Below are positions 35,453 through 43,770 of a stretch of DNA of 64,000 nucleotides, in pieces. The stretch lies in contig NZ_WFLJ01000011.1 in assembly GCF_009208735.1 (NCBI RefSeq), positions 62,001 to 126,000 of the forward strand, given 5' to 3'. A model generated the notes under the pieces. That model was not told the DNA's origin. It made no database searches and saw nothing but the letters and a program-made list of their open reading frames with translations. The position numbers and the translations under genes were made by a program. How positions within the stretch are numbered: the first letter of the stretch is position 1; each line of letters begins with the position of its first letter. This stretch comes from Janthinobacterium rivuli. GTDB lineage: Bacteria > Pseudomonadota > Gammaproteobacteria > Burkholderiales > Burkholderiaceae_D.

Positions 35453-35692
35453 GATGGGAAGCCTTTGACGGGGTGATGGGAACAATGGTGAAAACGCATT
35501 ATAGCGGCGATGTGGCGCGCAATGATATGCGCCGTATGCAAGGGGGCGCATCGCAGCCGGCCGCCGAATTTAATTTGCTATAGGAAATATTTTCAGGAAA
35601 CTGTGTCACTCGGAAAAAATTACAGCACAATACAGCGGCCTGTTTTTTAGCTTTTAGCCATTTTTATTCAGCCAACTTTTTGTAGCCAGGTC

Positions 35693-37927
35693 ATGATGCC
35701 ACGCCGTTGCCTTCGCCTTACCGTCCTTTGTTCCGCCGTTTTACTTGCCTGGAATGCCCAGGCCCAGCAATCCGAAACGCCTGCTGCCGACGCCGCTGTT
35801 GCCCCCTCTGCGCCGCTCAAGGCGGACAAACCCGCCGCGCCCGCCATGCAAACCGTGGAAGTCAAGGGCAGCGGCTATGATCCGCGCCGCGACGATACGG
35901 CCAGCAAGATGGTCGTGGGCAGCGAGGAAATCCTCAAGTATGGCGACACGAATGTCACCGACGTGCTCAAGCGCCTGCCCGGCATTACCGTGTCCGGCGC
36001 GGCCGGGCGCTCGGGCGGCGAAATCCGCATGCGGGGCCTGGGCAGCGGCTACACGCAGATATTGCTCAATGGCGAACGGGCGCCGGCCGGTTTTTCGCTC
36101 GACACCTTGTCGCCCGACGTGATCGAACGCATCGAGATTTTGCACGCGGCCAGCGCCGAATACAGCACGCAGTCGATCGCCGGTACCATCAACGTGGTGC
36201 TGAAAAAGGCCGTCAAAACGGCGCAGCGCGAGCTCAAGCTGGGCGTGCAGGGCAGCGACGTGAGCTTTTCGCCCAGCGTCAATATGCAGCTGTCCGACCG
36301 CGACGGCAATTTCTCGTATTCGCTGGCCGGCTCGCTGTTCCGCTATGACTACCATTACGACAATCCCGGCCTGGAACTGGGCTACGCGCCCGATGGCCGG
36401 CAAAACCTGCTGCGCCGCACGAACGGCACCGGCGATGGCCGGCCGGAAGGCGTCAACCTGTCGCCGCGCCTGAACTGGGTGCTGGCCAATGGCGACAACG
36501 TGACGGCGCAATTCTTTTTCAACGGCGGACGTTCGAACCATCGCAATGTCAGCCGCGCGGAAACAGAGCAGGGCTTGCGCCCCGACTACGACACCAATAC
36601 GGGCAGCTCCAGCAACCACAATGCCTTCGGCCGCAGCGACTTGACGTGGATGCACAAACTGGCTGGCGGCGCCCGGCTGGAACTGAAAGTGGGCGCCTCG
36701 GCCGCCCGCAATACGTCCGACAGCCTGCAGCAAGGCTTTATCGATGGCGGCGGCCTGGCGCTCGAGCGCAAGGTGGGCGTGAAGGCGACGGAAAACGGCG
36801 TCAGTTCGGCCGGCAAGTATTCCACGCCCTTGCTGCCCGGCCACGCCTTGTCGATGGGCTGGGATGGCGCCTACACGGAGCGCGAGGAAACGCGCCGGCA
36901 GCGCGAAGCGGCCCTGGGCGCGTCGGGTGCACGCGCGCCCGTCAACAGCGACGAAGGTTTCGACGCCACCATCGAGCGCCTGGCCCTGTTTGTGCAGGAC
37001 GACTGGGAAATCAGCCCGCGCTGGTCGATGTATGCGGGCGTGCGCTGGGAAGGCATCGACACGCGCAGCGCGGGCGACAGCTATGACGAAGTGAATCAGC
37101 GCACCAGCGTGTGGAGCCCGCTGCTGCAAACCCTGTGGAAGTTGCCTGATACCAAGGGCGACCAGGTACGTCTGGCCCTGACGCGCACCTACAAGGCGCA
37201 GCCCACGTCGAGCCTGATTCCACGCCGCAATACCTCGACCAACAATAGCCAGACCGACCCCGACCGCGAAGGCAATCCGTATTTGAAACCGGAGCTGGCG
37301 CTGGGCATCGATGCCTCGTACGAGCACTACTGGGCCGAAGGCGCCTTGCTCAGCGCGCGCGCCTCGGCCCGCCGCATCGATGGCTATACGCGCCAGGGCT
37401 TGCTGTTCATCAATGACCGCTGGGTGTCCACGCCCGTCAACGATGGCCGCGCGAATACGCAGACACTGGAACTGGAAGCGAAGTTCCCGCTGCGTGCCGT
37501 GCTGGCCGCGCCCGTGCCCGCCATCGACTTGCGTGCCAGCATCAGCCGCAACTGGTCGCAGGTGGAGCAGGTGCCGGGGCCGGACAATCGGCTCGACCAG
37601 CAAACGCCCGTCAGCGGCAACTTCGGTCTCGATTACAAGACGCCCGATGGCGTGCTGACCACGGGCGGCAGTTTTAATTTCCGCAACGGCGGCCCGGTGC
37701 GCATCACCGAGCGCCAGAGCGCGTACACCTCGCCGCGGCGCGACCTCGACATTTATGCGCTGTGGAAATTCGATGCGAAGAACCAGCTGCGCCTGGCGGT
37801 GTCGAACTTGCTGGCGCAAGACTTCGAAAGCGATACCATCTATGCGGACGCCAGCGGCACGATACAGCGCAACAGCATTTCGCCCAGTTCGCCGCAGGCG
37901 CGCGCGACCCTGGAAATGAAGTTCTGA
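35693..37927 (+). CDS. TonB-dependent outer membrane receptor
   Basis: The 744-residue protein has a signal peptide (about residues 1-24, ending AQAQ), a plug domain with VTDVLKRLPGITVSGAAG and MRGLGSGYTQILLNGE (residues 80-180), and a 22-strand barrel that ends in the outer-membrane signature Phe (LEMKF). Such receptors import siderophores, heme, vitamins or glycans using TonB energy. The ligand is not identifiable; there is no adjacent transporter, no FecIR pair and no recognised Fur box or B12 riboswitch in the 240-bp upstream gap. Confidence 0.92.
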   Translation: MMPRRCLRLTVLCSAVLLAWNAQAQQSETPAADAAVAPSAPLKADKPAAPAMQTVEVKGSGYDPRRDDTASKMVVGSEEILKYGDTNVTDVLKRLPGITVSGAAGRSGGEIRMRGLGSGYTQILLNGERAPAGFSLDTLSPDVIERIEILHAASAEYSTQSIAGTINVVLKKAVKTAQRELKLGVQGSDVSFSPSVNMQLSDRDGNFSYSLAGSLFRYDYHYDNPGLELGYAPDGRQNLLRRTNGTGDGRPEGVNLSPRLNWVLANGDNVTAQFFFNGGRSNHRNVSRAETEQGLRPDYDTNTGSSSNHNAFGRSDLTWMHKLAGGARLELKVGASAARNTSDSLQQGFIDGGGLALERKVGVKATENGVSSAGKYSTPLLPGHALSMGWDGAYTEREETRRQREAALGASGARAPVNSDEGFDATIERLALFVQDDWEISPRWSMYAGVRWEGIDTRSAGDSYDEVNQRTSVWSPLLQTLWKLPDTKGDQVRLALTRTYKAQPTSSLIPRRNTSTNNSQTDPDREGNPYLKPELALGIDASYEHYWAEGALLSARASARRIDGYTRQGLLFINDRWVSTPVNDGRANTQTLELEAKFPLRAVLAAPVPAIDLRASISRNWSQVEQVPGPDNRLDQQTPVSGNFGLDYKTPDGVLTTGGSFNFRNGGPVRITERQSAYTSPRRDLDIYALWKFDAKNQLRLAVSNLLAQDFESDTIYADASGTIQRNSISPSSPQARATLEMKF

Positions 37928-38047
37928 TCGCGGGCTTTTCGTGTTGAAAACCCCCGGCCGGCATCCCCGCTGGCCTATAATCTCGGCAATCGCGCGCACG
38001 GCCTGTCCGTGCGCGCCACCTTTTCATTTGCCAAGATTGCTTTCCCC

Positions 38048-39286
38048 ATGACGTTTTCCTCCCTCGGCCTGATCGATCCCCTGGTCCGCAAACTCGATGA
38101 GCTTGGCTATGCCAAGCCCACGCCCGTGCAGGCGCAGGCGATTCCCTGTGTCCTGGCCGGACGCGACCTGATGGCCGCCGCCCAGACGGGCACGGGCAAG
38201 ACGGCCGGCTTCGCCGTGCCGCTGCTGCAGCGCCTGACTTTGGAAGGCGTGGTGGCGCCCCAGTGCGTGCGCGTGCTGGTGCTGGTACCCACGCGCGAAC
38301 TGGCCGAGCAAGTCTATGCCAGTTTCCGCAGCTATGGCGGCAACTTGCCGTTGCGCAGCTTCGTCGCCTATGGCGGCGTACCCATCGAGCCGCAGATCAG
38401 CAAGCTGCGCAAGGGCCTCGACGTGCTGGTGGCCACGCCGGGCCGCCTGCTGGACTTGCAGACGCAGGGCGCCGTCAAGTTCGAGCAAGTGCAGACCCTG
38501 GTGCTGGACGAGGCGGACCGCATGCTGGACCTGGGCTTCGAGCGCGAGCTCGATATATTGCTGATGACCATGCCCAAGCAGCGCCAGACCCTGCTGTTCT
38601 CGGCCACCTTCTCGGACGCCATCCGCGCCATGGCGAAAACCATGCTGAAGGACCCCGTCTCGGTGGAGGTCAGCGCGCGCAACAGCACCGTCAAGGCCGT
38701 GAAACAGTCGGTCATCGTGTGCGACAAGAAACGCAAGCCGGAACTGTTTTTGCACCTGTTGAAGAAAAAGCGCTGGGGCCAGGTCCTGGTCTTCGTCAAG
38801 ACGCGCAAGGGTGTCGAGCTGCTGGTGAATACCTTGCTGGAGCAGGGCGTGCGCGCCGATTCGATTCACGGCGACAAGACCCAGCCGAACCGCCTGCGCG
38901 CGCTGGCCCGCTTCAAGGCGGCCGAGGTGCAGGTGCTGGTGGCCACGGACGTGGCCGCCCGTGGCCTCGATATCGACCAATTGCCCGTCGTCGTCAATTT
39001 CGACTTGCCCACTGTGGCGGAAGATTACATTCACCGCATCGGCCGCACGGGCCGCGCGGGCGCCTCGGGCGAAGCGATCTCGCTCGTCTGCGCCGACGAG
39101 GTGGAATTGCTGTCGGCCGTGGAAGCGCTGACGCGGCAAATCCTCAAGCGCAACGAGGAGCCGGGTTTCGAGGCCGAGCACCGAGTGCCGGGCACGTCCG
39201 CAGGCGGCACCATCCAGAAAAAGGCCGTGAAAGTGCTGGCGCCGAAGGCGGCCGAGCGGGCGAAAAAACGCCGCTTCTACAAGTAA
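38048..39286 (+). CDS. rhlE: DEAD-box ATP-dependent RNA helicase, RhlE type
   Basis: The product (412 residues from ATG 38048) has the full helicase motif set: Q motif, motif I AQTGTGKT (45-52), PTRELAEQV, DEAD near 154, SAT, and HRIGRTGRAG. The C-terminal tail is short and basic (KKRRFYK). RhlE-like helicases act in ribosome assembly and mRNA turnover. The start at 38048 matches the family N terminus; an earlier frame start at 38009 does not. Confidence 0.93.
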   Translation: MTFSSLGLIDPLVRKLDELGYAKPTPVQAQAIPCVLAGRDLMAAAQTGTGKTAGFAVPLLQRLTLEGVVAPQCVRVLVLVPTRELAEQVYASFRSYGGNLPLRSFVAYGGVPIEPQISKLRKGLDVLVATPGRLLDLQTQGAVKFEQVQTLVLDEADRMLDLGFERELDILLMTMPKQRQTLLFSATFSDAIRAMAKTMLKDPVSVEVSARNSTVKAVKQSVIVCDKKRKPELFLHLLKKKRWGQVLVFVKTRKGVELLVNTLLEQGVRADSIHGDKTQPNRLRALARFKAAEVQVLVATDVAARGLDIDQLPVVVNFDLPTVAEDYIHRIGRTGRAGASGEAISLVCADEVELLSAVEALTRQILKRNEEPGFEAEHRVPGTSAGGTIQKKAVKVLAPKAAERAKKRRFYK

Positions 39287-39353
39287 GCGGGGAAGTTGGC
39301 CAGGCAGGGCAAGGCGCGCTGCACGGATATGCCATTCGTGCCATCATGCGCGT

Positions 39354-39971
39354 ATGACCTCGATACCTTTGTTCCCGCTCAATACGGTGCTGTATCCCGA
39401 TGGCTATCTGCCCCTGCAGATCTTCGAGGTACGCTATCTGGACATGATACGTCAGTGCATCATGGGCGAGCAGCCGTTCGGCGTGGTGCAGCTGCTGGAC
39501 GGCGCGGAAGTGCGCAAGCCGGGCCAGCAGGAAACCCTGGCGCCCGTGGGCACGCTGGCGCGCATCGTCGACTGGGCCGCACCCCTGTCGGGCTTGCTGC
39601 AAATCAAGTGCATGGGCCAGCAGCGCTTTCACATCGTTTCCAGCGAACAGTTGAAGCACGGCTTGTGGGTGGCGCGGATCGAAATCTTGCCACCCGATAA
39701 AACCGTCCCCATCCCGCAAGAGCAGCAGAACGTGGCCGACGCGCTTGGCGCGCTGATCCGCACCTTGCAGGAGCAAAAGATCCCGCCCGAACAAATGCCC
39801 CTGCAACCCCCATACCGGCTCGACGAGTGCGGCTGGGTGGCGAACCGCTGGTGCGAGCTGCTGTCGCTGAGCGCCATGCAAAAGCAACTGCTGCTGAGCC
39901 AGGACAATCCCGTGCTGCGCCTGGAACTGGTGCAGGATATGCTGACGGAGAACGGCTTGCTGGAAGAGTAA
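39354..39971 (+). CDS. LON substrate-binding (N-terminal) domain protein
   Basis: The 205-residue protein consists of a Lon N-terminal substrate-recognition domain only (IPLFPLNTVLYPDGYLPLQIFEVRYLDM at the start), without ATPase or protease domains. Stand-alone proteins of this kind are widespread in Proteobacteria and their role is unclear. The ribosome binding site is weak. It lies between rhlE and the KfrA-like gene on the same strand. Confidence 0.85.
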   Translation: MTSIPLFPLNTVLYPDGYLPLQIFEVRYLDMIRQCIMGEQPFGVVQLLDGAEVRKPGQQETLAPVGTLARIVDWAAPLSGLLQIKCMGQQRFHIVSSEQLKHGLWVARIEILPPDKTVPIPQEQQNVADALGALIRTLQEQKIPPEQMPLQPPYRLDECGWVANRWCELLSLSAMQKQLLLSQDNPVLRLELVQDMLTENGLLEE

Positions 39972-40036
39972 ATCAGCCGAAGCCGCATGTTTGCACACGC
40001 TTCCGTTGTGCAATTGCAATTTCTATTGAGAAATAC

Positions 40037-40065
40037 TTTACGCTTTGCCGCCACTGGCATAAGAT
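40037..40065 (+). promoter_or_regulatory. Candidate sigma-70 promoter of the KfrA-like gene
   Basis: TTTACG (40037-40042), a 17-bp spacer and TAAGAT (40060-40065) each match the consensus at four of six positions. The predicted start of transcription falls on the first of two dyads just downstream. Confidence 0.5.
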
Positions 40066-40067
40066 AA

Positions 40068-40096
40068 TGCCCCTGGGCAAGATTGCCCTGGGCAAC
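40068..40096 (+). promoter_or_regulatory. Two direct copies of a TGCCC/TGGGCA dyad: candidate autoregulatory operator
   Basis: TGCCCCTGGGCA and TTGCCCTGGGCAA occur 15 bp apart (shared core CCCTGGGCAA at 40071-40080 and 40086-40095), between the promoter and the start codon of the KfrA-like gene. KfrA of plasmids is known to repress its own promoter at repeated operator sequences, so these are good candidates for its binding sites. Confidence 0.5.
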
Positions 40097-40114
40097 ATTC
40101 AAGAGTACACGACA

Positions 40115-40858
40115 ATGGCAAAAACAAGCGCGGAACAGATCAATGCGGCAATGGACGCGATGGCGGGCGAAGGCCAACCCATCACGGTGCGCGCCTTGCG
40201 CGAACGGCTGGGCAATGGCGCCTGCCTGGGCACCATCAGCAAGCTCTTGCAGCGCCGCAAGGCCGGCGCGCAACGCCAGATCGCTGCCGCCGCCGAACTG
40301 TCGCCCGTGCTGCAGCAAGCCATCCTCGATTATGTAGGACAGGAATTAAGCGCCAGCCACAGCGCGCATGAAGCCGAGATGAACGACAATCAACAGGAAT
40401 TGATGGACCTGGCCAGCGAGAATGAGCGCCAGCAAGAGTTGCTCGACCAGCAGGCGGGCGAGCTGGAAGCCTTGCGCGAGGAACTCGAACGCGAGCGGCA
40501 GGTGGCGAACCAGGCCCGCACGGACCTGGCCAAGGCGCAGTTGCGCCTGGAAGGCTTGCCACGCCTGGAAGAGGCGGCCGAGCAGGCGCGCATGGACCTG
40601 GCCAAGGCGCAATTCAAGCTCGAAGGCATCCCCCGCCTGGAAGAGGCCGCCGAAGCGGCGCGCGCCGAACTGATCCAGGCCCAGCTGAAGCTGGAAAGCC
40701 TGACGCGCGTGGAGACGGAACTGGCGGCCGCGCGCCTGGAACTGGAAGCGGAACGCGAAGAGCTGGGCGAAACGCGCGCCGAACTGGACGAAGAGCGCAC
40801 CTTGCGCATCAAGGCGCAGCAGTTCATCGTCGATCCCATCTTCAAGACGCCTGTCTGA
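40115..40858 (+). CDS. KfrA-like DNA-binding protein with long coiled coil
   Basis: The 247-residue product starts with a KfrA_N-type helix-turn-helix (about residues 3-55; EGQPITVRALRERLGNGACL). The rest, from residue 85 to 235, is one long coiled coil rich in Glu, Ala, Leu and Arg. It contains three 24-residue repeats (133-204). KfrA proteins are best known from plasmids, where they bind operators and form filaments linked to segregation; this copy sits in a chromosomal context. AAGAG precedes the ATG at 40115. Confidence 0.82.
   Translation: MAKTSAEQINAAMDAMAGEGQPITVRALRERLGNGACLGTISKLLQRRKAGAQRQIAAAAELSPVLQQAILDYVGQELSASHSAHEAEMNDNQQELMDLASENERQQELLDQQAGELEALREELERERQVANQARTDLAKAQLRLEGLPRLEEAAEQARMDLAKAQFKLEGIPRLEEAAEAARAELIQAQLKLESLTRVETELAAARLELEAEREELGETRAELDEERTLRIKAQQFIVDPIFKTPV
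40511..40726 (+). repeat. Three 72-bp tandem repeats inside the KfrA-like gene
   Basis: Codons 133-156, 157-180 and 181-204 encode related 24-residue units (QARxDLAKAQxxLEG, then PRLEEAAE). Copies 1 and 2 are nearly identical and copy 3 has diverged. The unit length is not a multiple of the seven-residue coiled-coil period, so each repeat keeps its own register shift. Confidence 0.75.
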
Positions 40859-40859
40859 G

Positions 40860-40979
40860 GACACCTGACCAAACCTGCTGCGCGTCGCGCTTTGCGGCCT
40901 GCGATGCTCACCGTACTGGAGTACGGTTGCGCTTCTTAGCCACAAATCACTGCCGCTCGCGACGGTTTTGTCAGGTGTC
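40860..40979. repeat. 120-bp MITE-like / REP-like element with terminal and central inverted repeats
   Basis: The element starts and ends with inverted repeats GACACCTGACCAAACC and (reverse complement of the right end) GACACCTGACAAAACC, 15 of 16 identical. Almost exactly at its centre is a dyad CCGTACT-GG-AGTACGG (40911-40926). It begins 2 bp after the KfrA-like stop. It has no coding potential. Size, symmetry and position fit a miniature inverted-repeat or REPIN-type element that may also terminate the upstream gene. No second copy is in this window. Confidence 0.65.
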
Positions 40980-41074
40980 GATACGTCAGGGGAATAGGTC
41001 ATGCGGACCTTGCTGGCTTAAAATGGCGCACTGTCGCGCCATGCCGTGCGACGCCCTGATCGCAAAGAAGGTTT

Positions 41075-42022
41075 ATGTCCGTAGAAAAAGAAGTGCCGCT
41101 CCCGCTGGCGGCCGCCCCCACATCGCCGCGCGCCTTGCCGCCCAGGCCGCCGGCCGAATTCAGTTCGCCCGCAGCGGCCTTGGCGCGCAAGCTGGCACGC
41201 GAAGCCAGGGATGCGCAGGTGCGCGGCGTCACCTCCATCGACGCCATGCGCGAGGCCATCAAGCAGGCGGCGCGTGACTTGCCCACCATCACCGAGGTGC
41301 CGCGCCTGGCCATGCTGGACGCCGCCGCCTTCCGCGCACGCGCCGCGCTGGGCTTGCCCTTCCTGATGCGCGGGCTGGTGCGGCGCTGGCCCTTATCCCG
41401 GCTGGAACCCGCCATCTTGCGCGAACAGTTCAGCCACGTGCCCGTGCGGGCGCGCGTGGGCGACTACATCAACACGGCGTTCGCGGCTGACCGCGCCATG
41501 CAGGATATGTCAATGGGGCAATACCTGGATCTGGTGGCGGAGGGCAAGTACACCTTGCCGCCGTACCTGGGCAACCTGGAATTGCGCGAGTTGAACCGTT
41601 TGTGCCACTGGCCCACGTATTTTGACAAGATGGGGCCGCCACGCTTCTGGGTGGGGCCGGCCGGCACGGTGACGCCCTTGCATTGCGATTACGACGACAA
41701 TATCTTCGCCCAGGTGTGGGGCCGCAAGCGCATCGTGTTATCGCCGCCGCACCACGACGAATTCCTCTACCCCAGCGAAGCGAATGCCATCCTGTTCGGC
41801 TCGCCATTCGACCCGGAGGCGCCCGATTTCGAACGTTTTCCCCTGGCGCGCCAGGCGACCATGATTGAATGCCTCGTCGAGCCGGGCGACATGCTGTACG
41901 TGCCCGCTGGCTGGTACCACCAGGTGCGCGCACTGACGTTTTCGCTGTCGTCGAACCGCTGGGCCAGGGCCGTGCCGCTGGCCCTGTATGGGCAGAGAGC
42001 GCTGCGGCGTACCGAGGTGTAA
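41075..42022 (+). CDS. JmjC/cupin-8 domain Fe(II)/2-oxoglutarate oxygenase
   Basis: The 315-residue protein has a cupin_8/JmjC domain: metal ligands H203-x-D205 (LHCDYDDN) and H282 (VPAGWYHQVRAL), with FWVGPAGTVTPLHCD and QVWGRKRIVLSPP as in FIH-type hydroxylases. Such enzymes hydroxylate protein side chains or other substrates. The N-terminal 70 residues are proline/alanine-rich and then helical. AGAAGG lies before the ATG. A 6-bp hairpin TGGCGC/GCGCCA (41024-41041) is in the 5' leader. Confidence 0.87.
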   Translation: MSVEKEVPLPLAAAPTSPRALPPRPPAEFSSPAAALARKLAREARDAQVRGVTSIDAMREAIKQAARDLPTITEVPRLAMLDAAAFRARAALGLPFLMRGLVRRWPLSRLEPAILREQFSHVPVRARVGDYINTAFAADRAMQDMSMGQYLDLVAEGKYTLPPYLGNLELRELNRLCHWPTYFDKMGPPRFWVGPAGTVTPLHCDYDDNIFAQVWGRKRIVLSPPHHDEFLYPSEANAILFGSPFDPEAPDFERFPLARQATMIECLVEPGDMLYVPAGWYHQVRALTFSLSSNRWARAVPLALYGQRALRRTEV

Positions 42023-42130
42023 TCGGATGGACCGATGGCCTTGTCATCGGCGCGCAGACCATGCGGGGGAATTGTCGTCCAGCTTGTTATCATGTCTTTT
42101 TCATCCGCCACGTCATCTGCATGGAGAGCA

Positions 42131-43042
42131 ATGATCACATCGAGCTTGAATAATCGTTATCTGGGCGCCATGCTGGCGCTGGCCTGCGGCGACGCCGTCG
42201 GCACGACCGTGGAATTTTCCCCGCGCGGCAGCTTCGCGCCCGTGACGGAGATGGCTGGCGGCGGCCCGTTCGGCCTGAAGCCGGGACAGTGGACGGACGA
42301 CACCTCGATGGCGCTGTGCCTGGCCGAGAGCCTGGTATTGAAAGGGGTGTTCGATCCGGCGGACCAGATGGTGAGGTATCTGAACTGGTGGCAATGGGGC
42401 TACCTGAGCTCCACCGGCACCTGCTTCGATATCGGTGGCACGGTCAGGGACGCGCTGGCCAGTTTCCAGGAAACAGGCAATCCCTACAGTGGTTCTACCG
42501 CGCCGATGACAGCAGGCAATGGCTCGCTCATGCGCCTGGCTCCCGTCGTGCTGTTTGCCTATCCGGATGCGGCGGCGGCCGTGGCATACGCCGCCGATAG
42601 CTCGCGCACGACCCACGCGGCGCCGGAAGCGATCGAAAGCTGCCAGTTGTTCGCCGCCTTGCTGTGCAGCGCGCTGGCGGGTACGCCGAAAGAGGCGCTC
42701 ATGGACAGTGTGGCTTACCGGCCTGCCGAACCGCGGCTGGTGGAGCTGGCCAGTGGCAATTTCATCGCCAAGACGGAAGGGCAGATACGCGGCACGGGTT
42801 ATTGCGTGGAGTCGCTGGAAGCGGCGCTCTGGTGCTTCTTCCATACCGACACGCTGGAAGAGGCCGTGTTGCGCGCCGTCAACCTGGGCGAGGATGCCGA
42901 TACGACCGGCGCCATCGTCGGTCAGCTTGCCGGCGCCTATTATGGCGCCCAGGCAATCCCGGTGCGCTGGCTGGAAGCGCTGGCCATGCGCGGCGATATC
43001 GAAGCGCTGGCGGGCAAATTGTTCGAGCGGGCCCGGGGCTAG
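42131..43042 (+). CDS. ADP-ribosylglycohydrolase family protein (ARH/DraG type)
   Basis: The product (303 residues from ATG 42131) has both binuclear-Mg signatures of the ARH/DraG family: QWTDDTSMAL (T55-D56-D57-T58) and LGEDADTTGAI (D255, D257, T258). These enzymes remove ADP-ribose from protein Arg, DNA or RNA ends. GGAGAG precedes the chosen ATG. No ADP-ribosyltransferase is adjacent, so the target is unknown. Its stop overlaps the stop of the convergent methyltransferase by 3-4 bp. Confidence 0.9.
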   Translation: MITSSLNNRYLGAMLALACGDAVGTTVEFSPRGSFAPVTEMAGGGPFGLKPGQWTDDTSMALCLAESLVLKGVFDPADQMVRYLNWWQWGYLSSTGTCFDIGGTVRDALASFQETGNPYSGSTAPMTAGNGSLMRLAPVVLFAYPDAAAAVAYAADSSRTTHAAPEAIESCQLFAALLCSALAGTPKEALMDSVAYRPAEPRLVELASGNFIAKTEGQIRGTGYCVESLEAALWCFFHTDTLEEAVLRAVNLGEDADTTGAIVGQLAGAYYGAQAIPVRWLEALAMRGDIEALAGKLFERARG

Positions 43043-43770
43043 CGCAGGTTACACCCCACCAGCAACAGCATCGGTCGTTCCCGCTCTTCGGCCAGGGCCG
43101 GCTGCCGGGCGATCTGTTCGTCGCTGGGACCCCATTCTTCCACGTGTTCCAGCTGAAAACCGGCGCGTAGCAAGGCGTTCAAGGTCGTGCCCAGGGTGCG
43201 GTGCTGCTTGATCACGCCGGGCGCCAGCCAGTCGGACACGCGCGGGCCTTGCTCCTGGTAACTGTCGACGGGCCAGTGTTTGCGGCCCTGCGCATCCGTC
43301 AGCCAGCCGGGCTGGCGCGGGGCCATGAAGATCGGGTGCTCGATGGAAAACACCAGCTTGCCGCCCGGCTTCAGGCCGTGGCGGATGGTGGCCAGCAAGG
43401 CGTCGAAGCCTGCGATGTAGTGGAAGGCCAGCGAGCTGTAGACGAGGTCGTAGCCGGCCGGTGGCAAGGCCAGTTGTTCCAGATCCAGCCGGGCATAGCT
43501 GACGGCCGAGTGTCCTCCCATGCCGGCTGCCTGCGCCAGCATCTTTTCCGACACGTCCACGCCCAGCACCCGCGCCGCGCCAGCCTCGGCAGCCCAGCGG
43601 CAGAACCAGCCATAGCCGCAGCCCAGATCCAGCACTTGTTTCCCTTGCAGCGCGGGCAGCATGGCGCGTAGGGCTGGCCATTCGGGCGCGCTGTCGAGGC
43701 CGCCTGTGGAGCGCGGCAGCTGGCTGTAGGCCGTGAAGAAGGCGTCGTTGTCGTAGATATTCTGTGTCAT
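43039..43770 (-). CDS. Class I SAM-dependent methyltransferase
   Basis: The 243-residue protein (ATG 43770) has motif I VLDLGCGYGWFCRWA (residues 46-60), VLGVDVSEKML, and YDLVYSSLAFHYI, of the Methyltransf_11 type, and resembles the smtA/tellurite-detoxification-like group. The start overlaps the CLC stop (ATGA, 43767-43770), suggesting translational coupling. The substrate is unknown. Confidence 0.85.
   Translation of the reverse strand: MTQNIYDNDAFFTAYSQLPRSTGGLDSAPEWPALRAMLPALQGKQVLDLGCGYGWFCRWAAEAGAARVLGVDVSEKMLAQAAGMGGHSAVSYARLDLEQLALPPAGYDLVYSSLAFHYIAGFDALLATIRHGLKPGGKLVFSIEHPIFMAPRQPGWLTDAQGRKHWPVDSYQEQGPRVSDWLAPGVIKQHRTLGTTLNALLRAGFQLEHVEEWGPSDEQIARQPALAEERERPMLLLVGCNLR

Noticed and set aside
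35453..35692. Fur box or cobalamin riboswitch upstream of the TonB-dependent receptor
   Set aside because: The gap is AT-rich, but no 19-bp Fur palindrome or B12-box sequence is visible.
35741..37999. Open frame of 752 codons opposite the TonB-dependent receptor
   Set aside because: The receptor has a signal peptide, plug motifs and a terminal Phe. The antisense frame has no family character.
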